21,948 nucleotides of DNA, taken from a virus. The position numbers and the translations under genes were made by a program. Of this stretch, positions 12,001-16,712 are shown piece after piece. Positions within the stretch are counted from its first letter, which is position 1; every line of letters starts with the position of its first letter. The notes below the pieces were generated by a model. That model was not told where the DNA came from and did no database searches. It saw only the letters and a list, made by a program, of their open reading frames with translations. The stretch is from positions 1-21,948 of IMG/VR virus record IMGVR_UViG_3300021963_006249; one strand, 5' to 3'.

Positions 12001-13448
12001 ATGTTAGAACCTTCTTGGAATAATTCCTGAAGACCTTCAGAAGCTTCCCATTTAAATACATTCTTACCTAAAGATTTTGTTGCTTGCCATGCAGCTGTAC
12101 GACCACCAAAGTCTCTAGCTACTTGACCAATCAAACCTAGTGTTCCTAACTTACCTTTTGTATATAGTTTAGTAGTCTCTTCTGCAGCTTCTTTACCTAC
12201 ACGTTTGCCAGTTACTTTTAATACATCATCTGCAAATTCACCGGTTGTACCAAAGAATCCACGGCTAGTTCCAAACTTAGAAAACAAGTTATCAAACTGT
12301 AAGCGGTTACTTAACATCAAGATACCTGTATTAACCATAAAGTTATCTTGAGCTGCAGCTTGTGCAGAAGCTTTCATCTTTTCTTCTAGAGCAAAAGTAG
12401 GAGCTTGTCCCGTTCTTTGAAGTTCTTCATCATATAACTTATTATACAATTCACCATATGTTCCAGCAGCTTCCATACGAGCTTCTGTCATAGCCATATT
12501 AGCTTCAGATAAAGCACGTCTTACACCACCTAAACCAATAGCTGCTAGTTGTCCAATACCTGCACCTGCATTACGATATTTAGCTAATGTATAAGCAGTA
12601 TCACCAAGAGGTACAAGTTGTCTAGCACCTTGTACTAAACCTTCAGCAACTGAACGAGATTTCCATACTGGGCTACCAAGTCTAGTTAAATCTGCAGCAA
12701 TGTCTGCTTTACTAACAACTTTACCAAAAATAGCTGGTGCTTTTAACCCTAGCTTAGCTACTGAAAACTCAGTAGATAAACCAAATGTAATAAGCTCTTC
12801 TGTTAAAAATTGACCAATAGCTCCTACAGCAAAACCAGATTGCTGTAACATGTCACCAAAAAACTTACGGTTGAATATACCTTCTTCAGATTCAGGTGTT
12901 GAATAGATAGCATATCTATTCATAATGTCTTTAGTAATCTTATCTTGCTCTAAAAGTTGTTCTGGTGTACCTAACAAATCTTGTTTAGCTTCACTCCAAC
13001 TAGTACTCCATATAGCATTACCAAGGTTTTCCCAACCTTTCCATCCTTCAATATAAGTATTACCTGCTAATCTAAACATACCGTTTAGACCATTAGACCA
13101 TATATCTCCCCAAGTTTGACGAGCTCCATACTTATATTCGTTATTAGTTTGACCAGATGGATCAAAACCTAATACATTAAAATTATCTGAACTTTTATAT
13201 CTATCTACCTGAGCTGCTTGATAATCAAAAAACTTTGGAGCAGCCAATGTATTCATGCTAGTTGGTGCTTTACTAAAAGCATCAAGACCACTTTGTACAA
13301 TATCTACACCAGAAGATACAGGTGTTGAAATACTAGGATTAGCTAGTAAGTCTAACATACTGGTATTGGTTTCTGGTAAAGGAAGAAATGGGTCTTGAGA
13401 ATAAACTCCTTGTAATTCTTGAGGTATTACACCAGTTTCTAGTGCCAT
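1..13448 (-). CDS. Giant virion-type polyprotein: ejection-like N-terminus, zinc metallopeptidase, crAss-like RNA polymerase, FGDN module (3' end outside window)
   Basis: I followed this frame codon by codon from the ATG at 13448-13446 to the left edge: 4,482 codons without a stop, so the C-terminus is missing. Approximate order by residue: 1-900 mostly helical, with small-residue hydrophobic stretches near 205-230 and 294-310 and a coiled coil near 760-840; acidic/Pro linker near 915-944; beta-rich region near 945-1560; linker and charged coiled coil near 1563-1655; HEAFH metallopeptidase at 1766-1770; helical region to 2370; acidic linker 2373-2395; RNA polymerase with DFDID at 3314-3318; FGDN module near 4195-4326. 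The polymerase motifs match those of crAss-like virion RNA polymerases, single-chain relatives of cellular beta/beta' and YonO-type enzymes. The likely role is transcription of early phage genes after delivery with the DNA (inference). No Cys codon occurs in the visible frame. The start lies 21 nt after the upstream stop, without a Shine-Dalgarno sequence. Confidence 0.88.
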   Translation of the reverse strand, partial: MALETGVIPQELQGVYSQDPFLPLPETNTSMLDLLANPSISTPVSSGVDIVQSGLDAFSKAPTSMNTLAAPKFFDYQAAQVDRYKSSDNFNVLGFDPSGQTNNEYKYGARQTWGDIWSNGLNGMFRLAGNTYIEGWKGWENLGNAIWSTSWSEAKQDLLGTPEQLLEQDKITKDIMNRYAIYSTPESEEGIFNRKFFGDMLQQSGFAVGAIGQFLTEELITFGLSTEFSVAKLGLKAPAIFGKVVSKADIAADLTRLGSPVWKSRSVAEGLVQGARQLVPLGDTAYTLAKYRNAGAGIGQLAAIGLGGVRRALSEANMAMTEARMEAAGTYGELYNKLYDEELQRTGQAPTFALEEKMKASAQAAAQDNFMVNTGILMLSNRLQFDNLFSKFGTSRGFFGTTGEFADDVLKVTGKRVGKEAAEETTKLYTKGKLGTLGLIGQVARDFGGRTAAWQATKSLGKNVFKWEASEGLQELFQEGSNIALQDYYYDLYHGYKGTSMDKSIDKAIDEQANIQGLKTFLMGALTGRLLSPINYTVGKAKEFASTTSEQRAARYKDINEAVREVNAFYENPNKFLPEHIANIKVQNKIAKNMEEAVANRDQYVFNNNKNSGFAKMISAAIKTDMTGAVLDTLRGYGETFNDEEFQQAFGLDKTADNIKSTKDFFNNIANDVETFHKNWKALKDKYGDSVLLDMYKEGTPERKTALMAKRALDDAIEIMATNDYKAHKAAQRAVQLQTEMAATPQIGASVGTAFRNLGVIQNTQKEIDILKAEIEGLAANPKKDTATRELLKSKKEQLQSLEEWLQHHQDLKSMEPGQKRKFNKAAKSFEKYVNAKNKEAGIDTTIKADDVQEIYKNLTEYIDLNNDVKEYVDAYNIMANPIQFVRVHQRLMESIDTTGKKLLEEHLEEIKNEFEGKPPVERKDPLAPTEQTEDVPDGLPEGAKVINKKNGIYLIEEEVEGSKFYYILNRRGAPVTELTLDAKQFPLWEAGKAYDSLEEITTYFEALAELNKDEYAEYQFDGQTLKFGDILVDAKGRKYRVITKTKPKLIQGKPKITIQPMQGSAATLTIESLTGYKLESAFEAALQPENPDAFRLKRTNELNRIYAKRNENETQEQANARLRQLIYTTSKDAFQSGVTIKITKNQTLGNTSLVGSEGVDQNRHLQQNPEPYMIEIVYGGETIGFVTYYNRYTYLDNAGKPIALGNITKEQFVQIFDPQKKDVNEEFRKFKESYVSGMKLYSAMTNKLLAGATEVTLNNEEVNTLFNIVPSAGEYDFAEEGDTRVTLDDLDYSTIAGSTYIYDRRTKYLGNGMYEDVPNAPITESLDTEELEKRIEAARFEGGEDKLRNYGRYVAVIELPNGSIKFIELQPSVYSTESFNDLVQRINAKSKEIKENNLEEKIDPKTDKTYFAAVDTSAADDINNEINQTIYVAVPGRRGYRVNIALSPTGNVRVEFATFTKGSKNPQRSIIVLQESESDAKKPLNIKDSTDFIERINRAIVDHDAKFPYKIGNVRLTKNSFKNTFSESASVDEARQMISGVNPGIVKNEGIFIYPKKQQLSPSSNVVISETRPVAQQEEPTDEQLAGINLPPAIDAAQAEMIAKRKAEQEEKKRKEEEELKAKQQTKSIQDQLQDLETQKENLINEISGELLKSGMPRIEVNRYKYDTDPRIVAINQQIAQINNSAALKVSDKLTGQDVVHIDTFKKWAQQNLPEFISVEELSNIARQMKVEGVTVGMFYTHMNELNNKLEGKIAVGKDTPFKYHEAFHAVFRMLLTDRQIDKYLNIAKQELRQQGKSIAKLKQELLATKPEFYSKLTEEQLEERVYEEYLADKFDAWKSDIKTPTSAENKGLFRKLLDFIKNFFKRLKASPLDDLFQSIEKGNYKNASLAKNRFTTGPNIAVTQSALKAIQIGYTVIDNEDGERERIPIYLSQQEGDVLASTIAAVYHRRMAEAGLTIHNEDIMDGVLADYANLYDRRINPYYESDEFYDRFETALAAQKAIEKLDQKYKIFSNPSLLETLKDSIREHTRIMGYQEEIESNDFDDKVDEYGDRVTTDNWKETYSIGGYGSLSKELRQYISTIVEETTDEFGNTRFISQEGSPTEEVLIEAVNANVLYNGILKAVAGSTDQFQMLERLRIFAENNPEARKFWTKFSNDVDLQYDEDGNFIDIGNKNQANLFQAVIKGFNQFSVDYYFINKDISKKETRVSEANRKGAARNQFSIWYNAYLRLFVDQYENVSKDSESLSRFIKSKTAALDKLATLLKKGNTYKESVLATEIDNIVLSLKDELGISLSPLFIKYSYLATVDTKKLTANDLRILRAFEGVEVMTESDAREIASSIKSGKNPFGTNIDPDKLAESEEQVATLTAAEEPKVVSEEEFEEQTEDVEDDVDAAIGRLTKIAAGNAVFDEQVSSTSYKNAEGELVYSHQLPTYNLVRAAQLQSEEFRQELKKDKFLATNYLLNNPFFNYIADGLKVARIDGIKSSSLTKNEDGSLVEDKRLNVNQNEGITYGSMSDREFLISLFDLYANNKKHVIPGQEGQPTKQFMTSSVLLGVLEASNTGDMLNLPVIRAVEYKSGKIVLTKEAKDMLLNEVKREFDRIARVTSEINTGNYLNGVIEGYHNGEERGLKFIKTGNMLGSLLSTLEDAAKNFEEISQYNDQILTEIEKYWLADGGQVDQMITVLKEQNVIGATKEDKLENRLLTNYIFRGFKSDNKTDKDRNKMLNMVVDAPEHNIAQVLVNNFINTLSARQLFIGDAAENYKNDGGIDEVKRNKGLNGSGASISSIITAPNLGINHANTKSHVVTITDPQYKGKYAGKNKEKADAQMWMSVKALRYTLFGLGKLNQAQAELLDKIERGESVTTKDIFGEIYKDKNGIARTRGGSVSYNAQTNSIKLVYNDGKKYIKTSGIVLSKQLTSVREGNTWVARPGYEELHTLREKLEGYESANETITFAIPKSASKGFKTNIAADPNSISDQNFVEHDNNFWRLQLENPSNKLLITDPTQAKQLIIAEQSRDLIVNFQGEEMTLGEVIDNYLSDTEQRVKNNYFAARDEMFDIEGAFKELKKSLKQSQITPKLGKFLNKQVETLKATGADSQLLEFFTPIKNEQTGEYVPKYDLNHPITLDKFTQLFLAYFSKGVMSEKAPGHSLALASNYGMKVAKRVTRLDENGQPLSWEVITRRQYEKDKALLAQIKDAKRYNNDLDREFDGLKVGDIYIDDLRHNVPEFDEQGNITGYFTEYMMPPHFREDMNLYNEDGSISEAALKSFAVRIPSQDKHSFVTSKLVDFLPAFYGSTAVFPHELIEISGADFDIDKVYMQIMDFYRKDGERIPYGTAKTKDGKFTEYVMYLQSNNKTFKTKLAQLRAEAVNEETYGDEEGGVYQSFEDLAKDLFSRSVDSMMIESALKELGLPSNADEYAKAVEQYGELNNGVLNNRILEAKIKLQNNDGVTKSTEGKVASAFQVAEVQPLIDIVNSFIERFPILRDVLVETGSDVDSMIGQYKAFKNNKEGARNIGPAVNSMLVYAIMNSYGKLTRIRETNGKGEELYVLTIDGHKFNSYEYNKAFQKRTEIGDGGAVTEIEGYTGERIFYHISAIVSAMTDNAKERLAARLGLNINAVGVVSNMVALGVPLETALMFNLQPSVREFYKRIAVASKKIKTPQEQDLIKSKVGEELLEELSNELVKDSTLPEITTELLENNIKSAGSNPEANVAIFSSFLNFYNQTTYYSAVAQVLKLSKGLGTSNEAIDAIEEKEEMLGLNMDDTTFSESKLPFDLRQVLTGKDTSKPHHNITANYLRIKNQIKDLQKSVFIEKTYIFQRFKETILKNLKVNSKETESFNVTLKRDIISYLGIKAYMQYLKVNGKGAKLAGLDNSMIYDAEAVARGDQFMDIIDTVKSIRQQLPKNYFANKFLNIVPVKLYDVNSGQEYFNAKSRGGINTVESNTWAKLGQHEQSRIEDSFLEIYSNPKTRSLAYNLFNYLIVKDGAQFKSGSFIKFIPPAMFKELLDATGAAHQLLKEDSLVNNTEKYKEVFGSTAPEMFNEFTSLYTTNINNTFNIPRIFAGKKPDAKAEKNKPKGYVPEVIMQSEDESILAIDLFGGVRKPELTLLIDEFGNEFYTEVVEKGKFDQKDLDKLNYNKEVLKANGFKLTNRPDEKGNNRYYIELPYTVKILTGEKGVNERATYYKLRSVAKKVSTATAFSRTTRILKREDLQKNPGTLYVFGDNDTRKGLGGQAKEMRGEPNAMGISTKKAPNMDDSAFKSDAEFEENARIITQDIDAIIAVWNTGKYNKLTVPPIGVGLAKLAEKAPRTWEYLNAELKRLEEVVTQSTPIEGVGSFIKNVGDTIALSNTAVYEKFEPTGSRKQWKVGGLTGEMPTNLVLRNRKVSNNGKFNLSDAALVKAQIELDNIIGNFDPLKLTPESRELQEDWGITFQIVGNKLTFYKKENGKDVKYDTEITEPAELLRVLKETRQEQSVSP
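470..866 (-). other. FGDN/GGQA/GEPNA module near the C-terminal part of the giant protein
   Basis: Residues about 4195-4326 contain LYVFGDN (FGDN at 4226-4229), then GLGGQAKEM, RGEPNAMGISTKKAP and, later, PPIGVGLAKL followed by KAPRTWEYL. This ordered set is a pattern I recognise from small uncharacterised phage proteins, which I recall as a DUF family. It also resembles the FGSN...IPTK phage proteins thought to be macrodomain-like. The conserved Asp, Asn, Gly and Gln positions suggest a ligand- or nucleotide-binding pocket, but no activity can be assigned. It lies about 900 residues after the polymerase DFDID motif in the same open frame. Confidence 0.6.
3200..5200 (-). other. RNA polymerase core region of the giant protein
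   Basis: This segment holds the strongest functional signature in the window. At residues 3314-3318 (nt 3495-3509) the protein reads DFDID, preceded by GA. This is the metal-binding double-psi beta-barrel motif corresponding to DFDGD of cellular beta' subunits. About 40 residues upstream, at 3275, is RIPSQDK, followed by LVDFLP; crAss-like and YonO-type polymerases carry a similar RIPxQ...FLP block before the Asp motif. Further N-terminal are GDAAENYK (from 2759), KRNKG (2775-2779) and ADAQMW (2827-2832). I take these to be the region equivalent to the other, beta-like barrel, less surely. The three catalytic Asp residues are intact, so an active enzyme is expected. Domain edges are approximate. 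Confidence 0.85.
6264..6332 (-). other. Acidic linker between the metallopeptidase half and the polymerase half
   Basis: Residues 2373-2395 are strongly acidic (EEPKVVSEEEFEEQ, then more Glu and Asp) and predicted to be disordered. They lie between the helical region after the metallopeptidase and the start of the polymerase portion. This is a plausible flexible hinge or cleavage zone (inference). Confidence 0.55.
7850..8230 (-). other. HEAFH zincin-type metallopeptidase domain within the giant protein
   Basis: Residues 1766-1770 (nt 8139-8153) read HEAFH, in the context KYHEAFHAVFRMLLT: an HExxH zinc site on a predicted amphipathic helix. About 60 residues downstream is EEYLADKF, where E1829 or E1830 is positioned like the third zinc ligand of a gluzincin. 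This pairing of HEAFH with a later E-x-LAD-x-F recalls zincin-like domains in large phage proteins. The domain follows a Lys/Glu-rich coiled coil and precedes about 500 helical residues and the polymerase. It may process the polyprotein or act on a virion or host protein; the sequence does not say which. Confidence 0.75.
8490..8765 (-). other. Pro/Glu linker and charged coiled coil in the giant protein
   Basis: Residues about 1563-1586 are a Pro/Gln/Glu linker (PVAQQEEPTDEQL). They are followed to about 1655 by a Lys/Glu/Gln-rich helix (RKAEQEEKKRKEEEEL and onward) typical of a coiled coil. This separates the beta-rich region from the metallopeptidase. With the linkers at nt 10617-10706 and 6264-6332 it divides the protein into module-sized blocks. 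Confidence 0.6.
10617..10706 (-). other. Acidic/Pro-rich linker after the N-terminal helical region
   Basis: Residues about 915-944 contain KPPVERKDPLAPTEQTEDV and a following PDGLPEG. They mark the change from the helical N-terminal 900 residues to a beta-strand-rich region that includes FGDILVDAKGRKYRV, a short barrel-like segment. This is likely a domain boundary. Confidence 0.5.
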
Positions 13449-13469
13449 GAATCTATCTTTATGTATTAA
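13449..13469 (-). other. 21-nt gap: in-frame spacer between the 1060-aa gene and the giant gene
   Basis: The TAA of the 1060-aa gene (13472-13470) and the ATG of the giant gene (13448) are in the same frame. They are separated by seven sense codons (L I H K D R F). There is no Shine-Dalgarno sequence, and the leader is A-rich, as in Bacteroidota. The two genes are probably co-transcribed. Confidence 0.7.
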
Positions 13470-16400
13470 TTACTTAATTAAATGACCTAAACCTGCTGCT
13501 CTTAATGCTGCTTTTGGGTCCCATGTAGTACCACTAACGTTTGTACTGTTAAACTTTTGATACTCTAAATGAACATTTCTATTGTTATTCATATTCTGAA
13601 GATACAAACTTTGAAGATATGAAACAATTTCATCTGGAGATTTAGCACCATCACCTTGTAAATTTATAGTGTGAAAATACGACTTATCTTCCACTTTTTT
13701 AATTAATTGTCCAGTTTGTGGATCTTTTACGTTATTTGCAACCTTATATTTTAAATCTACAGTAACATATTGTGGAACAGCAGAACCATTATCTGACATG
13801 ACATTTGGTGTAATAGTATAACTAAATCCAGCAGCATCTAATATAGGATCGGATTTAATTTGCTTACCTCTAGTTAAAGCATCATAAACTTGGAATCCTG
13901 TGTTACTCGGAAGCTGATCAAGGTATGTTCCTGAAGTATTATCTTTAAGAACAAAATTAAATTCTGTACCGATACCCCCTAAGTTTACGCCACCAATTTG
14001 TTCTTTTGTTTCTTCAGATAAAGGTTTGCTAAATATAACTCTAACGGTTCTTTTACCATTTATGCCTTGTGGAATATACTGACCTGACACATACTCTTCA
14101 ATATTCTTCTCACTAGACAATAATGTTCTTATAGCATTTATATTATCAGCATCTAAAAGATTACCCTCTTTATCATATACATCTTGTGAGTTACCTGATT
14201 GTGCTGCTTGATAAATAGCTAATGCTGCATTATCACCATTAGCCATAGTTTTATTACCTTTTGGTACTAACGCAAAAAGAGTACCTTGTTGACCAGTTAA
14301 GTTTTTATACATTAAAAGGTCTGGTACAACAGACTCATGAGCAGCTTTAAGATTCTTTACAAGATCTTGAGAAGACTTATACGTAGTATTTAAATCAGTT
14401 ATTACTTTATCTAATTGATCTACATCAGGACTGCCTGAAATTCTTTGACCAGTGTTATATAAAGTAGTGTTATATTGACCGTATAAGCTGTACTCTTTAC
14501 CATCTTTAGTAACAGTATATCCACTATACATACTGGTTGGTGTTCCAATTGTACCTACAGTTGAACCCATACTTTGACCTATACTTTGAAAAAAACCAGG
14601 AACATAATTTTTTATATTACCTGTAACATAAGCTTTAGCTAAATCATCACTTGTTAACTTAACTTTATTACCATCTTCATCTTCAAAGTCATATGAGCTT
14701 TTAAACTTAGGTGCTAAATTACTAGCAGCAACTATATCTTTTTCTCCATTACCAACATCAACTAATAATCCTTTATAGTTAGGATCATTTTGAAGTTTAT
14801 CTTGTACAAGTTTTTTTCTTTGAACTTCGTTAGCATTATAACTATCTAATTTAGTTACTGCTGTAGAATATCTCATCAAAGCTTCAAACTCGGTATTAGT
14901 TAAAGGTATGTCAGAGCCATCAGCAGCTATCTTACTACGCTCAGATAAGTAATCACTAGAATATGCAATAAGAGCATTTCTTAATGTACCAGGTCCAGTT
15001 ATTTTAGTTATACCTGCAGTTTTAACACCTTGACTATTAAGTAAAGCTGTTTCTAATTTTTTACTAGCAGCTGCTTGTTCTTTAGTAAATTTATGATTAT
15101 AATCAGTAGCTATTTCTGTTTGTAATGCTGTAGCTACATGTGCTATTTCTGCAGGATCTAATCCAAGTTTTGAAGCAAAACCTAAAATACCTTTTTGATC
15201 AAAGATTAAATTGTGTGCATCAACAAAAGCTTGCTTTTGATTTTTAGAATATACATCATAAGCTGTTTCTGCAGTCTTAGTAATATCTATACCTGATAGA
15301 CCAGAGTAAACTAATGAACCACTTTCATCTACTCCAGGTACAGGTGTACCATCAGCATTAGTTCCTGTACCTGTTCCAGTACCAGTTCCTGTGCCTGTAG
15401 AACCTTTAGTAGCTTTTATTTTTAAGTCTTCAGTCTTATACCATTGATCAAATGCAGCATTACTTACTGCCAAATTATGTTCAGCTCTTCTAAGTTCAAG
15501 ACTTTGAGCAGCTGTAAAAGCAGCATTTTCTTTAATAAGTTTTTGATCAATACTAGCTCTACCCGTAGCCCAGTTATTAACAAGACGTTGTTTAGCTAAT
15601 ACACTAAAGTATTGTTTTGGAGCAGCCATTACTGCTTCTTCTACTTTACCTTTTTCTTTATCAAAATATTTATACTCTTCACTAATAGAAGCTTTTCTAC
15701 CCATTAACTCAGAACGTTCTTCAACAAGTTTGTTAAACATTGCTTGATTATTCGGACCACCTGTCTGACTCATTGAAGATAATAAACTATCAATTCTAGC
15801 TACCTCTACATCAATCTCTTGATTTCTTTTAGTATAACCTTGATTTAATTCTGATACAACATCTTTAGCGATTAAAGATTGTATTTCAGGTTCTGTAAGG
15901 TTTGGATTATTACGTTTTAATATCTTAGCACGCTCTTCATTCTCAACAATACCTGTTACTTCAAACTGACCTTGAAAGTTATTACCAATCATAGCAGATG
16001 CCCAAGTAGCATACTTCTTTTTAGAACGCTCTCCATTAACAGTCTCAATCAAGTATGGTCCATTAGGATCATCATACTTAACATCCATCCCTTGATCTTT
16101 GGCTTGTTTTTGTAACCAAGCTTCAATATTAGTAAATGGTTCAGCTTTACGCATTTCTATAGAACCAAATGCTTCAGGTGTTAAATCAGCATTCTGAAGT
16201 TTGCTTAAACCGTTTTGAAGATACATCATACCAATGTTGTTGTACTTCTCACGCTCTTCTGGTTTAGCTGAATCTCTCCATGACATATATTTCTGCATCT
16301 CATTTTGGTAAGACTTAGTCATAGAAATATCTTGAACCATAAACTTGTTCTGCCAGAATGGAGAAAAGATTTGTTCTGCAGCATTAACATTCTCCATAAG

Positions 16401-16652
16401 AGATAGATCAGATGAAGAAAGTTTTGTCAACTGTTCTTGTGCATCTTTAATATACTGATCTCTTAAAGGAATAAGATTCTTATTAGAAAGAGGTGCGTTA
16501 AGCACTGAAGTATACGCAGATCTAACTCTACTAGCTCCCTGTTCAAACATAGATTGCTTCCTTTGAAGCATTCTATCATAGAAATTAAAGTCCGGTTTAT
16601 ATAAAGCCGGTTCAGGAATTGTTTCTGGTATATAAGGAAGGTATTGTGCCAT
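13470..16652 (-). CDS. Large putative virion/cargo protein, 1060 aa
   Basis: The gene lies directly upstream of the giant polymerase protein. In crAss-like phages large virion or ejected cargo proteins sit next to the polymerase genes, and I assign this role by position and composition. The N-terminal 120 residues (MAQYLPYIPETIPEPALYKP, then helices rich in Gln, Arg and Lys) resemble a conserved N-terminus of crAss-like structural proteins, from memory. Residues about 120-420 are helical with coiled-coil character. A Thr-Gly repeat at 419-431 is a flexible hinge. Beyond it are mixed alpha/beta regions ending in GLGHLIK. No signal peptide, membrane segment, catalytic motif or Cys is visible. 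The start follows the 58-nt gap and has no Shine-Dalgarno sequence; the only upstream ATG in that gap (TATATG) meets TAA at once. Exact function unknown. Confidence 0.85.
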   Translation of the reverse strand: MAQYLPYIPETIPEPALYKPDFNFYDRMLQRKQSMFEQGASRVRSAYTSVLNAPLSNKNLIPLRDQYIKDAQEQLTKLSSSDLSLMENVNAAEQIFSPFWQNKFMVQDISMTKSYQNEMQKYMSWRDSAKPEEREKYNNIGMMYLQNGLSKLQNADLTPEAFGSIEMRKAEPFTNIEAWLQKQAKDQGMDVKYDDPNGPYLIETVNGERSKKKYATWASAMIGNNFQGQFEVTGIVENEERAKILKRNNPNLTEPEIQSLIAKDVVSELNQGYTKRNQEIDVEVARIDSLLSSMSQTGGPNNQAMFNKLVEERSELMGRKASISEEYKYFDKEKGKVEEAVMAAPKQYFSVLAKQRLVNNWATGRASIDQKLIKENAAFTAAQSLELRRAEHNLAVSNAAFDQWYKTEDLKIKATKGSTGTGTGTGTGTGTNADGTPVPGVDESGSLVYSGLSGIDITKTAETAYDVYSKNQKQAFVDAHNLIFDQKGILGFASKLGLDPAEIAHVATALQTEIATDYNHKFTKEQAAASKKLETALLNSQGVKTAGITKITGPGTLRNALIAYSSDYLSERSKIAADGSDIPLTNTEFEALMRYSTAVTKLDSYNANEVQRKKLVQDKLQNDPNYKGLLVDVGNGEKDIVAASNLAPKFKSSYDFEDEDGNKVKLTSDDLAKAYVTGNIKNYVPGFFQSIGQSMGSTVGTIGTPTSMYSGYTVTKDGKEYSLYGQYNTTLYNTGQRISGSPDVDQLDKVITDLNTTYKSSQDLVKNLKAAHESVVPDLLMYKNLTGQQGTLFALVPKGNKTMANGDNAALAIYQAAQSGNSQDVYDKEGNLLDADNINAIRTLLSSEKNIEEYVSGQYIPQGINGKRTVRVIFSKPLSEETKEQIGGVNLGGIGTEFNFVLKDNTSGTYLDQLPSNTGFQVYDALTRGKQIKSDPILDAAGFSYTITPNVMSDNGSAVPQYVTVDLKYKVANNVKDPQTGQLIKKVEDKSYFHTINLQGDGAKSPDEIVSYLQSLYLQNMNNNRNVHLEYQKFNSTNVSGTTWDPKAALRAAGLGHLIK
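15360..15398 (-). repeat. Thr-Gly hexanucleotide-type repeat in the 1060-aa gene
   Basis: Thirteen codons encode alternating Thr and Gly (residues 419-431). The third bases vary, so this is a degenerate 6-nt repeat rather than a pure microsatellite. It joins the helical N-terminal part to the C-terminal part and probably acts as a flexible hinge. Copy number may vary between strains. Confidence 0.85.
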
Positions 16653-16710
16653 AGTTTACATATATAATATACAATAAAATCTTTAAAGTTTAAAACTAAA
16701 CCTTTAAAGT
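16653..16710 (-). promoter_or_regulatory. Longest intergenic gap, very AT-rich leader of the 1060-aa gene
   Basis: These 58 nt separate the 678-aa and 1060-aa genes. The half nearer the 678-aa stop holds a hairpin and direct repeat; the half nearer the 1060-aa start is nearly pure A/T (TTGTATATTATATATG on the coding strand). It could carry a promoter or a translation-enhancing AT-rich leader. I see no clear Bacteroides-type -7 (TAnnTTTG) match and no Shine-Dalgarno sequence, so a promoter is only a possibility. Confidence 0.35.
16681..16709 (-). terminator. AT-rich hairpin just after the 678-aa stop; possible weak terminator or processing site
   Basis: On the minus strand CTTTAAAGGTTT (16709-16698) pairs with AAACTTTAAAG (16691-16681). 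This gives an 11-bp stem with one bulged G and a 6-nt loop, followed by ATTTTATTGT. It begins two bases after the 678-aa stop codon. The stem is mostly A-T and the U tract is broken, so strong termination is unlikely. Partial termination, RNA processing or mRNA stabilisation are options. Confidence 0.4.
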
Positions 16711-16712
16711 TT
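16681..16712. repeat. 11-bp direct repeat, two copies 10 nt apart
   Basis: The sequence ctttaaagttt occurs at 16681-16691 and again at 16702-16712. Its first eight bases form a palindrome, so the two copies also create the hairpin annotated here. The second copy runs into the stop codon of the 678-aa gene. Paired palindromic boxes could also be a protein-binding site. Confidence 0.6.

Noticed and set aside
12780-12840. Hydrophobic stretch GFAVGAIGQFL as a true transmembrane helix
   Set aside because: It is short and soon followed by charged residues (TEELI). An amphipathic or membrane-active segment is possible, but a stable transmembrane helix is not supported.
1-13448. Recoded stop codons (TAG or TGA read as amino acids), known in some crAss-like phages
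   Set aside because: The giant frame contains no TAG, TGA or TAA at all, and the four other genes all end with ordinary TAA. The window gives no evidence of an alternative code.
15360-15398. Thr-Gly repeat as a phase-variable microsatellite
   Set aside because: The DNA units vary at third positions and the unit is 6 nt, so slippage would not change the reading frame; a flexible protein hinge explains it.
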